From positions 1 to 64,000 of the forward strand of contig JABZKD010000005.1 of NCBI GenBank assembly GCA_015257455.1: a stretch of 64,000 nucleotides of DNA, given 5' to 3'. Source of the stretch: Nanosynbacter sp. GTDB taxonomy: Bacteria > Patescibacteriota > Saccharimonadia > Saccharimonadales > Saccharimonadaceae. Made by a program: the position numbers and the translations under genes. How positions within the stretch are numbered: position 1 is the stretch's first letter; each line of letters begins with the position of its first letter. The notes beneath the pieces were generated by a model, which had not been told where the DNA came from, made no database searches, and was given only the letters and a program-made list of their open reading frames with translations. This document shows positions 15,887-25,700 of the stretch, one piece after another.

Positions 15887-17656
15887 TTATGGTTTTCGAG
15901 TGAAGTAGCCGGGACGACCATTGACTGGGTCATCGATGCGGAGCCAGGTTTTGTCGGCGGTCGATGGATCTGGAAGGAAGGAACCTTCGCCACCACGGAG
16001 AGTGGTGCGCCCATTAAATAATTTTTGGAAAGTTGCACCAGAAGATAAATCAAAATCATGTTTTATATAAATATGTTCGAGTTTTTCCGTAGCCGCACTA
16101 CTGTCCTCATTACTAAACATCTCATTAAAATTAGTCACCTTAGAGGTGTCAAAATTAGAAATGTCTAGACTTCTAAGTTTCTTGGTTTTATTAAACATGC
16201 CGGACATATTTGTAACGTTACTAGTATTAAAGCTTGAAAGATTTAACTCTTCAATGTTGGACATACGACTAAACATACTACTCATATCTTTAACCTTTGA
16301 GGTGTCAAAATTGGATAAATCTAAACTCTCAATCGCAGAATAATAGAACATATTCTGCATATGAGTAACTTTCTGCGTATTAAAATGACGAATATCTAAG
16401 CTTTTTAGAGAATGAGTATTTTGGAACATATTACCCATAAACCAAACATTGCTAGTATTGAAGCTCGAGATATTAAGTTCATTCAATGAGTAAGCCTCCA
16501 TAAACATGGCATTCATATAGATAACATTTCGAGTATCAAAGGAAGAAAGATCGAGTTTTTTAATCCATGTCTTAAAGAAAAGCCTACCCATATCGGTAAC
16601 ATTGCTGGTATTAAACCGTGAAAAATCAATCGACTTAACCTCATACATATTTGCAAACATAAAATTCATATTAGTAACTTTACTTGAATCGAATGGTTTA
16701 AGATCGAGATTCTCAACACCAAAATAACTAAACATATTTTTACAGTCTGGGTTCAAATAGAGCTTTTCAGCTTCGGAATAGTAATATACGGTTTGCGTGT
16801 CCTTATCGAGCCAAGCTAACACCGCACGATCGGAAGTTTCATCGATTTCTAAATGTACTACCGTAGCTCCTTCCGGTGGGGCAACCGTGCTATGCTCAAA
16901 TTTTTTAATATCATTCACGACCGTAAGAGGTGCGGAGAGGAGTGAAAATATTTTAGTTTTAAATTCCGTACCTGTAATTAGATTAGCTTCCGTCGGATAC
17001 TCATTAGTAACCGTGGAAAAAATCACTTTGTTTTGATAGGTGCCGGTAGGGAGATTATTTCCTAACTTGATGCCGATGGCAAAACATATATTATCACCAA
17101 TTACGTCATCCCCTCTACTGATGCCAGCACGTGTGTCATGTACCGAACCGCTAACTAAATCAAGTGGATCCCATTCTTCTGGCTCTCTTTCAGGATACTC
17201 CATTTCACAATCAAGACTACCAGCAAAAGTATTTTCCGCAAAATCGGCTAAATGTTCAACCCCTACCCCGCTAGAAATCATATTAATAGAAGAAGTATTA
17301 GAAGAATCATGGATGTCGGTAAAGGCGGTTTTCTCCACATCAACATAAGTACCTGTACCGGTAGGGTTATTAGTTTTTACGTTAAGATACATTGGCAAAG
17401 TTACGGCATGATTTGGCTTACTTAAAATATCGCTACTATGTAGCTCGATATTCGAGGCAGATAACAAAGAAACCGACAGCGAAGGTGTCGGTTTCAGGGC
17501 ATAAGATGATTGTACTTCAAAGAATAAATTGGATAATACCAGTGAAAAAATAAGTATCGTGATTTTGAAGAAAGTATCTTGGGAGAGAAAAAGTTTTTCA
17601 AAACTGTTAACGAGGAACGAAAGGACTCGGACCCCGGTGATACTTAATTTTTTCAC
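15887..17656 (-). CDS. BspA-like (DUF285) leucine-rich surface protein, second paralogue
   Basis: 589 aa from GTG at 17656. Hydrophobic segment ITILIFSLVLSNLFFEV, a beta-rich region with IGIKLGNNLPTGTYQNKVIF (the same block occurs in the neighbour), then about nine repeats of the NFDTSKVKDMSSMF type, ending GRPGYFTRKP. The GTG lies seven bases after TGT TATGAT, which argues for a leaderless GTG start; an in-frame ATG four codons upstream overlaps the -10. Probably an adhesin. No homopolymer tract is seen in this copy. Confidence 0.82.
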   Translation of the reverse strand: MKKLSITGVRVLSFLVNSFEKLFLSQDTFFKITILIFSLVLSNLFFEVQSSYALKPTPSLSVSLLSASNIELHSSDILSKPNHAVTLPMYLNVKTNNPTGTGTYVDVEKTAFTDIHDSSNTSSINMISSGVGVEHLADFAENTFAGSLDCEMEYPEREPEEWDPLDLVSGSVHDTRAGISRGDDVIGDNICFAIGIKLGNNLPTGTYQNKVIFSTVTNEYPTEANLITGTEFKTKIFSLLSAPLTVVNDIKKFEHSTVAPPEGATVVHLEIDETSDRAVLAWLDKDTQTVYYYSEAEKLYLNPDCKNMFSYFGVENLDLKPFDSSKVTNMNFMFANMYEVKSIDFSRFNTSNVTDMGRLFFKTWIKKLDLSSFDTRNVIYMNAMFMEAYSLNELNISSFNTSNVWFMGNMFQNTHSLKSLDIRHFNTQKVTHMQNMFYYSAIESLDLSNFDTSKVKDMSSMFSRMSNIEELNLSSFNTSNVTNMSGMFNKTKKLRSLDISNFDTSKVTNFNEMFSNEDSSAATEKLEHIYIKHDFDLSSGATFQKLFNGRTTLRGGEGSFLPDPSTADKTWLRIDDPVNGRPGYFTRKP

Positions 17657-17663
17657 ACATGTA

Positions 17664-17672
17664 ATCATAACA
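17664..17672 (-). promoter_or_regulatory. extended -10 of a leaderless promoter
   Basis: Minus-strand TGT TATGAT, seven bases before GTG at 17656. This spacing decides the start of the DUF285 paralogue. Confidence 0.5.
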
Positions 17673-17893
17673 TAAGTTTAATAGTTTATGCAATTGTTTT
17701 ATTTACAACAACTACATCTTCTACTTTTTCTCTCCTTCTTTACCCTTAGTATAGCATAAACGTTTTAAAAATACAGGTTAAATTCAGATTATGAGTGGTG
17801 GAATTTGTAAGATGAATTTTGTAAGATTGTGGGTATATTTTAGAACTCAACACAACTCTTGAGGCTAGCCGATTTTGCTTTTTACCGAGTTAG

Positions 17894-17902
17894 TGATAGA
17901 AT
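17894..17902 (+). promoter_or_regulatory. extended -10 for tRNA-Arg
   Basis: TGA TAGAAT, 11 bases before the mature tRNA 5' end. The 245 bases between the DUF285 gene and here show no other clear feature. Confidence 0.5.
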
Positions 17903-17913
17903 AAAAATAACTT

Positions 17914-17990
17914 GGCGCCATAGCTCAGCTGGATAGAGCAGGAGACTTCTAAGCTCAAGGTCATAGGTTCGAACCCTATTGGCGCTACCA
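17914..17990 (+). tRNA. tRNA-Arg (anticodon TCT)
   Basis: 77 nt cloverleaf with CCA encoded. Acceptor GGCGCCA pairs with TGGCGCT (one G-U), anticodon loop CTTCTAA gives TCT, T-arm GGTTCGAACC. Its last bases overlap the stop codon of the convergent phosphoesterase gene. Confidence 0.97.
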
Positions 17991-18935
17991 ATTTTTATAA
18001 GTATGTTTGACGTACGGCTTGCGAGCGTACGTTTTTTTATCGGAAATTTCGAGATAGGTGAGATAAGTGGGATAAAAAACATTGAGCTTTTCAAGCAAAC
18101 CAAGGTGAGCATGAAAAGTAGTGACCGGCCCAACTACGATTAGTTTATCATCATAAGTTTTCAAAGTGTGACGACATGCGCCCGAAAAAAGCTTCTTGGT
18201 AGGAGAAATAATTCCCTTTTGATTATGCCAAAATTCATCAAGCACGGGCGGGACAATGCCATTATGCATATGTCCAGATAAAATATAATCAAAAGGCTGC
18301 AAAAGAAATTCTATATCTGGGGTCTGGAGATAAGTCGGAGCATGAATGAGAGCGAATTTCAATTTATCAGCAGGTGGCTCGGGAAGATTCGCCAGAGTTT
18401 TCGTAAGATCTTCGAGTTGCGCTTCGGCGTTTTCTGCAAAATTTACCCCATCTTCGGTGTAGTAAGACTTTTTCTGAGTGTAACCAAAACAATAAATATC
18501 ACCATCTTGGTAGATTTCATCATCGAGCAAAACTAGATTTGGCACCTGACGAAGAGATTTAAGGAATTCTTTATCGCGCACGATATGCCAGCCTTTTTTA
18601 TTTTCAGGTATACGGTAAAAGTCATGATTACCGAGGCTGACAATCATTTTGCGAACAGAAGAAATAGCCGTGAGATTTTGCAAGAAGCCAAGAAAACGCT
18701 CGCGTTCACCGAGAGAATCTACACACTCTAATGTATCAATTAAATCCCCAGGAATAAAAATATAATCAGGACGAGCAAGCTCAAATTGTTTGATAATGGC
18801 GCGGAGTTTAAGATTTTTCACTAGGCGCGAAAAATGGATATCGGAAATCACCGCGATTTTCAGAGACTTGGATTGACCGGAAAAAAGCGGTGTTTTGCGA
18901 TAAAGTTTGTAGGTAGTTTCTTGAAAAATTTTCAC
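17985..18935 (-). CDS. metallophosphoesterase (calcineurin-like, YkuE type)
   Basis: 316 aa, GTG start. Metal-ligand motifs in order: SDIHF (about 32-36), GDLID, LGNHDF, IHAPTY and SGHMHNG. Family members hydrolyse phosphomonoesters or diesters; YkuE-like enzymes act at the membrane or wall. There is a short N-terminal extension but no signal peptide. The last two codons and stop lie opposite the CCA end of tRNA-Arg, and about 16 C-terminal codons lie opposite that tRNA's terminator, so this end cannot vary freely. Substrate unknown. Confidence 0.85.
   Translation of the reverse strand: MKIFQETTYKLYRKTPLFSGQSKSLKIAVISDIHFSRLVKNLKLRAIIKQFELARPDYIFIPGDLIDTLECVDSLGERERFLGFLQNLTAISSVRKMIVSLGNHDFYRIPENKKGWHIVRDKEFLKSLRQVPNLVLLDDEIYQDGDIYCFGYTQKKSYYTEDGVNFAENAEAQLEDLTKTLANLPEPPADKLKFALIHAPTYLQTPDIEFLLQPFDYILSGHMHNGIVPPVLDEFWHNQKGIISPTKKLFSGACRHTLKTYDDKLIVVGPVTTFHAHLGLLEKLNVFYPTYLTYLEISDKKTYARKPYVKHTYKNW
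18009..18037 (+). terminator. intrinsic terminator of tRNA-Arg
   Basis: Stem ACGTACG / CGTACGT (18010-18016 with 18026-18032) followed by seven T. It lies inside the coding region of the opposite-strand phosphoesterase. Confidence 0.85.
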
Positions 18936-18944
18936 TCGAAAGAA

Positions 18945-19805
18945 TTATTTAGTTTTAATCAAGCGATAGTAAATACTTGGAGCAAAACGCACAGAAGCCA
19001 GTGGGGCCTGAACGGCCTTTTCGAGCTTGATGAGAGCCTTGGTACCGAAGATTTTCTTCATGGTACGGCTGCGGAAATTCGAAACCGAGAGCACATCCAT
19101 GATTTCAAAACCAGTTTTCTTAAAGAGGTCTTCGACGTAGGCTGGGTGATAATTATAAAAACCGTCCTTATCGATTTCCTTCAGGTTCGATGGCTGCTTA
19201 TCGAATGGATTGACGGAAGAGCGCTTAAACCAGTAGCGGAACATCTTTGGCAGAGTGCGCTTATTGGCAACTTCAATAACAGCCACACCACCCGGTTCAA
19301 GGATGCGGTTAAGTTCACGAAGAACTTGTTCGAGATTCTCAAAGTGATGAGTGGCACGGACCATGAGTAGGGCGGAAAATTCACCATCGGAAAATGGAGT
19401 TTTATAGATGTCACCTTGAACAGTATGAAGTTTATCACCAAATTCTTCCCTAGCCTGCTCGAGATTAAGTTTGGAATAATCAAACAAGGTAGCACGCTTG
19501 GCACGTGGCAAATATTCATTAGCTAGACGACCATAACCACCACAAATATCGACGAAATTATCCATATTTTTCGGTAGTAGACGGCGGATCGCAGTGCGGT
19601 CGGCAAGATCTTCGTATTCACGTCCAGAATCTTCCCAGAAAACTTTCTTATAATTATAACCATTATAATCAGAGATAACCTTGTGATCAGACTTGGTATT
19701 CTTGGTGTTTGCAGAAGCATCCTTGGTGGTAGCAGATTTTTTCATAGAATTAGTATCCTTGGTAGATTTTGCAGTCTTTGCAGTCTTGTTTGATGTCTTA
19801 TTCAT
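18945..19805 (-). CDS. class I SAM-dependent methyltransferase
   Basis: 286 aa. After a low-complexity, Lys/Thr/Ser-rich N-terminal 45 residues come the SAM-binding motifs: DICGGYGRLA (motif I), LFDYSKLNLEQA (motif II), QGDIYKTPFSDGEFSALLM (post-motif II) and the UbiE-like RILEPGGVAVIEV. Substrate cannot be told. The ATG lies seven bases after TGG TAAAAT and also has AGGAAC just before it, so it may be expressed leaderless or from the murJ transcript 20 bp upstream. Confidence 0.85.
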   Translation of the reverse strand: MNKTSNKTAKTAKSTKDTNSMKKSATTKDASANTKNTKSDHKVISDYNGYNYKKVFWEDSGREYEDLADRTAIRRLLPKNMDNFVDICGGYGRLANEYLPRAKRATLFDYSKLNLEQAREEFGDKLHTVQGDIYKTPFSDGEFSALLMVRATHHFENLEQVLRELNRILEPGGVAVIEVANKRTLPKMFRYWFKRSSVNPFDKQPSNLKEIDKDGFYNYHPAYVEDLFKKTGFEIMDVLSVSNFRSRTMKKIFGTKALIKLEKAVQAPLASVRFAPSIYYRLIKTK

Positions 19806-19812
19806 AGTTCCT

Positions 19813-19821
19813 ATTTTACCA
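19813..19821 (-). promoter_or_regulatory. extended -10 between murJ and the methyltransferase
   Basis: Minus-strand TGG TAAAAT, seven bases before the ATG at 19805. Confidence 0.5.
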
Positions 19822-19825
19822 TTTA

Positions 19826-21529
19826 TTATTTATCTTGTTTCTGATTTTGAGCTGAATTTTCTGATTCACCTTCCAGCTCGCTTGGCTTCTCAGGTTTTGG
19901 CAATATTTTAACATTCTTAAAAATCAGACTACTAAGTTTTTCGAAAATTGGCACAACTTCGGAAAGATTAAGCAGGTAACTCGATATTAAGTAAACCAGG
20001 CCAGCAAAAACAGAAATCAAAATAAATTTCGGAATGGTGCTAATAATGGAATTGTCGGTACTGCGCAATGGGAAGAGTTTGGTCATAAAATAAGCAGCGA
20101 TGGCAGTGAAGAAACTGGCGATCAACATACGGAAAATTGCTAACCAAAAAGTCTTATCGAGCAGTTGGAATTTAGCACGAGCATTAAGGATGGTGAGAAG
20201 AATAACGATTTCAGCTAAGGCACCGATGGATTGCGCCCAGCCCAGGCCATCCGGACCAAAACCGGTAATGGCAAAAATAACCGAAAGCGCCATAGTAAAA
20301 CCAACGGCAAAAATACTGACCACGAACGGAGTTTTGGTATCCTGCCTGGCATAAAAACCACGCGAAGCAATATGAAAAATTGACTGAGCAAAGATCGCGA
20401 CAACCAGCGAACCAAGCACACTAGCGATTACTGCGTTACCACCATTTTTAATAAAGCTAACGATGTAGCCACGGGCAAAAAAGGAGATAACGGAAACTGG
20501 TAAAGAAATCCAGATAATCATGCGCAAGGCGTGACGGAAAGTGCCATTAAATTCGGAGGAGTCTTCATTGACTTGCTCGGTGAGTTTCGGGAAGAAAGCC
20601 GTAGAAATGGCGACGCCGATAAGATTAACCGGCATTTGATGAAGGCTGTTAGCCTGCTGAAAGGCACGCAAAGTACCGGTACCCATACGAGAAGAAAGAT
20701 TGGTGGCAAGAATAGAATAAACGTAATCAATTCCCTGGTCGAGTGAGCGGGCTGGGAGTAATTTCAGGACAGAGCGAAAACCATGATTTTTCCAATAAAT
20801 TTTGAATTGATAATCAAAACCGAGACCGAAGAGGCCGATGAGACTGACGAAGATTTGCAACAAGGCACCGAAGACCACACCGAGTGCCACACCCATGATA
20901 CCACCCTCGAAAATTTGTACACCAAAGAGATTAATACCATTAGTAAAAACTGTGATGCCGATGAGAATACCGATATTATAGAGCGCCGGAGCGAGCGAAT
21001 AAAAGACGAAACGTCCGACCGCTTGCTGAACGGAGTTCAAAACCGTGGCTATACTAAAGAGAAAAGGATTAATCGCGATCACACGCGTCATATTGATGGC
21101 GAGAATAGTGCCGGATTCATCGAGGCCCGGACCGACAATGTAGCGAATCAAAGGGTCCGCAAAAATCATAATAAAAATACTGGCGATAAGGGTAACGAGA
21201 GCCATGAGATTGAGAGTGGAAGTGGAAAGTTCCCAGGCAGATTTTTTATTGCCGGAAGAAAGACGCTGATTAAAAACTGGGATAAAACTGACAGCGAGAG
21301 CACCAGAAGTAAGGATGAAGAACATAAAATCTGGAATGGTGAAAGCAGCAGTATAGGCATCCACACCAGTTGGATAAGTATCGAGATAGTAAGAATTGAG
21401 CAAGCGGTCACGGAAGATACCGAGCAGTGCGGAAATCAAAGTGGAGACGCTTAATAAAATAGCGGCATATTTGATACTAAGTTTACTGTTCGCCATAGCG
21501 ACGACGGAGCGAAATTGAATTTTTTTCAT
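19826..21529 (-). CDS. murJ: lipid II flippase MurJ
   Basis: 567 aa, about 14 membrane helices, MviN/MurJ family: ALLGIFRDRLLNSYYL near the start, DAYTAAFTIPDFMFFILTSG, and SRGFYARQDTKTPF in the second half. It moves the undecaprenyl-linked peptidoglycan precursor across the membrane. The C-terminal 40 residues are a charged cytoplasmic tail. A TATAAT box lies nine bases before the ATG, giving a leader of only a few bases. It belongs functionally with murC, glmM and glmS at 51-63 kb. Confidence 0.93.
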   Translation of the reverse strand: MKKIQFRSVVAMANSKLSIKYAAILLSVSTLISALLGIFRDRLLNSYYLDTYPTGVDAYTAAFTIPDFMFFILTSGALAVSFIPVFNQRLSSGNKKSAWELSTSTLNLMALVTLIASIFIMIFADPLIRYIVGPGLDESGTILAINMTRVIAINPFLFSIATVLNSVQQAVGRFVFYSLAPALYNIGILIGITVFTNGINLFGVQIFEGGIMGVALGVVFGALLQIFVSLIGLFGLGFDYQFKIYWKNHGFRSVLKLLPARSLDQGIDYVYSILATNLSSRMGTGTLRAFQQANSLHQMPVNLIGVAISTAFFPKLTEQVNEDSSEFNGTFRHALRMIIWISLPVSVISFFARGYIVSFIKNGGNAVIASVLGSLVVAIFAQSIFHIASRGFYARQDTKTPFVVSIFAVGFTMALSVIFAITGFGPDGLGWAQSIGALAEIVILLTILNARAKFQLLDKTFWLAIFRMLIASFFTAIAAYFMTKLFPLRSTDNSIISTIPKFILISVFAGLVYLISSYLLNLSEVVPIFEKLSSLIFKNVKILPKPEKPSELEGESENSAQNQKQDK

Positions 21530-21575
21530 CTATAAATAATTATATCGTATTTATGCTAAAAATGACGGGCGAAGA

Positions 21576-21606
21576 TAAAAAAATACAGCACCAGAGATGC
21601 TATATT
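21576..21606 (-). terminator. intrinsic terminator after the HD-domain gene
   Basis: Stem ATATAGCA / TGCTGTAT (21598-21605 with 21583-21590) followed on the minus strand by seven T. Confidence 0.8.
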
Positions 21607-21674
21607 TTATTACTAGACTCGGCGTTATGAACTATTCTTTAACAACACTCTAGTGGTAAATATTCGCGGATTAT

Positions 21675-22193
21675 CTAGGCGGTATGACGATAGGACTTTG
21701 CAGTTTCTCGTTCAGCCATTTTATTAATACGGCGATAACGCTTGGAGAGACGTAGACTGAAAAATTCCGTAACAGCACAGATTTTGTCCGCGACTGTCAC
21801 CACCCAAGCTTCACGAGATTTTGGTAAAACCTTGCCGAGTGGGAACATGTGAGATTCGATAATATTTTCTTCCTTAGCATTAATGTCGAAGTCGCGCTTG
21901 GCATTCGATGCGGCAATAATCGGATGGATATAGGCGTGGCCTTTCGGCATGTCACCGATATTGTGCCAGTCGTAAAGAAAATAATCGTGCAAAAGTGCTC
22001 CCTTGACGAGAGACTTGTAGGAAAATTTCATCGGGAAAAAGCGGGCGATTTTTACGCTCATAATAGCGACATGAACAGAATGATCGTAGGTCGTAAAACA
22101 TCCGTGCTGGAAAAAAGTGCGTTCGATTTGCATATTTTCCGATTCAAGAATTTTGCGACCATATCTATTAACTAGACGGTTTGTTTTACTCAT
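21675..22193 (-). CDS. HD-domain phosphohydrolase
   Basis: 172 aa. HD-superfamily metal ligands in order: His in YDHSVHVAI, HD in LLHDYFLYDW, His in HAYIHPIIA and the late Asp in TVADKICAV. Such proteins hydrolyse nucleotides or other phosphoesters; the substrate is unknown. The ATG is seven bases after TGG TAAAAT, so leaderless, and a terminator follows; it is a single-gene unit. Confidence 0.82.
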   Translation of the reverse strand: MSKTNRLVNRYGRKILESENMQIERTFFQHGCFTTYDHSVHVAIMSVKIARFFPMKFSYKSLVKGALLHDYFLYDWHNIGDMPKGHAYIHPIIAASNAKRDFDINAKEENIIESHMFPLGKVLPKSREAWVVTVADKICAVTEFFSLRLSKRYRRINKMAERETAKSYRHTA

Positions 22194-22200
22194 TTAATTT

Positions 22201-22209
22201 ATTTTACCA
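22201..22209 (-). promoter_or_regulatory. extended -10 of a leaderless promoter
   Basis: Minus-strand TGG TAAAAT, seven bases before the ATG at 22193. Confidence 0.65.
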
Positions 22210-22248
22210 TAAATTGGATGATTTTGAAAGCGTTTTGTACTCCTCTTT

Positions 22249-22581
22249 TTATGATTTAATTTCAAAAATAGAATACATTCCAAATAAGTATTTAGAGATT
22301 TCATCATCCGCATCGCTTGCGTTTTCTAAGGTTTCAATTTTTCTTGGGATGGCCCCCAGATTATCGAAACCTTCTTCTCGATAATATTCAACCTCGTCCT
22401 CGACACCATGGTGCGAGTAAGTATTCATTAATAAATATTTTTGATTAGTCAACTGATTTTTGATAACCCAGAAGAATTCACTCTCCCCAAAAGAGCCTTC
22501 TTGCTCTACTAAATATCGACCTTCTGGCATTTGATATTTTGAGATAACCTCACTTAATTCGTTTTCAGTCATTTCCCACAT
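22249..22581 (-). CDS. small acidic protein of unknown function
   Basis: 110 aa, acidic, no membrane segment. It reads like a compact alpha/beta domain (GRYLVEQEGSFGESEFFWVI, then KYLLMNTYSHHGVEDE). GGAG lies nine bases before the ATG, and a TATAAT box is found about 30 bases further upstream. Family not recognised. Confidence 0.6.
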   Translation of the reverse strand: MWEMTENELSEVISKYQMPEGRYLVEQEGSFGESEFFWVIKNQLTNQKYLLMNTYSHHGVEDEVEYYREEGFDNLGAIPRKIETLENASDADDEISKYLFGMYSIFEIKS

Positions 22582-22659
22582 TTCAATACTCCATTTACTT
22601 ACAAGTTATATATTATATAGTACGTCCATCGTAAAATTACAAGTTACTAAACTTTATAC

Positions 22660-22711
22660 GACTGATACCTAAGTTAATATCTCAAGTGCAATACTAATAC
22701 CTAGGTGCAAT
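22660..22711. repeat. degenerate repeats around the stop codon of the 1101-aa protein gene
   Basis: ACTAATACCTAGGTGCAAT (22693-22711, containing the stop) recurs in altered form at about 22672-22692 (AGTTAATATCTCAAGTGCAAT) and partly at 22660-22670 (GACTGATACCT). Confidence 0.5.
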
Positions 22712-25700
22712 TTCGCGGGAGTAGACCATGTAGGCTTGGCCGCCGCTGAGGGATTGGCGGTAGGCCCAGAAATAAGCGTCAGCCCGGAGGGTGAAGACTT
22801 CGGCTGGGTGGATGGAACCTTCGGCATAGTAGGTGCCGGTGGGGCCGGTTTGAAGTGGATGGGTGCCAGCACGGCCGCCACCAGTATGAGATCCAGCAGT
22901 GCGGTTAAGAATGAGTTTTCTAGCGAAAACTGGACCAGTGATGGTGAGAGTTTCGTTGCAAGAGAGGGCGTTCGGGTAGTGGTTATCGGAACAGGTATCG
23001 ATTTGGTTATCGCCATAATCTTCATCGAGAATCAGCCAGGCATCGATATTAGTGACATTGCTGGTGATATTGATTTTCTTAGCGAAGATGAGGACTTGTG
23101 GGAAATCATCCACGGCATTGTAGGTCTCATGGGCGATATTGATGTTGCGATCGATGGTGAGGGTACCGTCCACGAACATGGCAAGGGTGTTCATGAGCTT
23201 CTCACCGGTGGTGTTGCTTCTCGCGATGAGGTTGCCGCCGCGATCGAACTGGTAGAAATTGGCGGTGCTATTCATGGCACTGAGACTGGTGTCTCCCTGG
23301 TGGTAGAGCTGAGAGAGGCCGAGATAGTTCTTCGCGGAAGTTTCATTAGAGGTGAGGCTGGTGATAGTATTAGAGGAATTTCGGATAATGGTGTCGCGGA
23401 AGCGGGCCTTGAGACGGGCGAGGACGGCGGAACCGATGCGAGAGATACCGGAATTGCCTGGCCCATTTTTATCGTTGGCGATAGTCATGTGACTAATATT
23501 GCTAATACCAGAGACTACTGAATTCGGGCCGGTAGGGCCAATGAAAGTATAGTAGGCATTCATGATGCCACCACGAGGAAGATTAAAGTTATAGCCCTCT
23601 TCATAACCCATAGCAGCACCGGAACCGAAGCCGAGAACTTTGCCAGCGGCGAGCACACCGAATTCATCCCAAGAACCATAAGAACGAGTTTCCGCCGATG
23701 GATAGGCGCCGAGGCCACCACCGACAGCTTTTTCTGAAAGAGCAGTCTTGATCGTACCATTAGTATAGAAGCCGCCGCCGAGAACTTGGAAATTTGGCTT
23801 CTTGGCAAGCGTAACGCAGGAGGCGGCCGAGACATGGTGGAGATTATTGCCGCCATTCATAGCAGAGCCAGACATGTTATTCGCCACGGTGTTACTATCT
23901 GAGTCATGGGAGGCGGCTGGCCAAATGACCGAGCGAGTACAATATTTCTTGCCGAGGCCACCACCTGGGAGATCGTCTGGAATGGTGCGATCGTAGGTGT
24001 CGGTATTGAGAAATTCACCAGTGTATTTGCCGACGGAATTGATACGGCCGGTGACAGTATCGACTAATTTACAACGCTCGATACCGGAACCACGGCAAAT
24101 GTTGCCGTTCGGGATAGTCTGCTCTTGGAGCTTAGACTCTGGGTAATTCTCGTCGACGATCATTTCATAGACCTTGACGGTTTGATCTTCACGAGTATGG
24201 GTAGCGTAAGGAGTTTTGGAAACCAATTCGTTGGCACGAGGAGCGACGCCATAATTGGCACCAATGCTAATTCTGGCGCCGAGAAAACCGACGCCGCCTT
24301 GGGAGGATTCGATATAGCTATGGATGGAAGTATTGAAATTGTATGGGGTGTAAACGGAAGATTTCTTTTCGGTTTGGCCGAGGTTTTGCGTAGTGGTGCC
24401 GACGTGACTGTCTGGATATTCTTTTTTCCAGTGGGTAACATAAATATATTCTTTTTTTCGTCTTAAACAACCTCTTTCTGATTCATGAACACAGTAAGAT
24501 CTTCCAGTTGGAACCTTAACCTCATAAGTACTATTTCCCTGTGAACCCCAAGATGCACCGCTACCTCTGGCATCACCAGCAGAATCAAAACTATTATATG
24601 ACTGATGATGAACGTTTTCTGCGTCATCTCTGCCAGACCAAGTGGTATATTCGTTATACCAAGCACGCAGATTGTCGTAGCGAATACCTTGAGAAATTAC
24701 CGTACCAACCTCAGTGGTGGAGCCAGTTTTATCGGCAGAATTACAACCGTGCTGATAATCGATAAAGCCTGGAATTTGATAACCAACAGTGAGTTTTGGT
24801 GCATACATACGATAGTAATTGGTTTGACAACCATATTCAGAAGAGGCATTTTGGGTTGGCGAATAGGCGGTGAAGCCATAATCACTAGCTTCAAGCCCAT
24901 TACCGCTAAACGGACGCTTATTACCGCGGCCAATGGAGTGATAATTTCCATCGTGAACTGGAGAGTCACCAAATAAATATTGATTATTTTCTGAACCATT
25001 CTTCTGGGCAAAAATCTGGAAATTGCTTTCGCCTGGCGGGTCCGCGCTACTCACGTGAGGGCTGCCAGTTTGGATACCAACTTGCTGGATTGGGAAACAG
25101 AAAGTCTCATAAAATTGGACACGATCCCCTGGCTTGGCAAAGACGTAATTTTTGCCTTGGAAGTTCTTCTGCCAAGAGTTATGACCGAGAGTACCAGAGT
25201 ATGAGTGATTGACCACGCCAGTGTCTGCGGAGGTGTTCCCCTTATAGTAGGCGCCAAAGTTACCGGAAAGCTGAGAACATGTGGTTTGAGCGGTTGCAGC
25301 AGGAGGCTGAGGATTATTATCTTTCTGTTCTTGTTTTATAGGCCAAGCACAAAACCATGAGAAGTTCCCACGATTCCAATCGGCAAGTTTTTCAGGGTCA
25401 GGATAACCCATATATTTTTCACCGGTATATTCTCTTTCCGCATTTTTTATATCTAAACGACTTCCACCACCCTCCATATCGTTAACCATTTTTGGCTCCG
25501 ACTCAGCGAGATAAACACTATATGACAGCGGTATGGAAACACCTCCGGTTGGTTGTAGAGTTTTTCGATAATAACGGTTGTAGCCAAAAATAAATACACC
25601 AGACTGCCTACCACAGCCAGTGACCGCATTGTCTCCCTTAGCCGTAGGTAAGACTTGATTTTCCTTTGGGTATCCAGCAGCTGGAGTATTGGCAAAAGTA

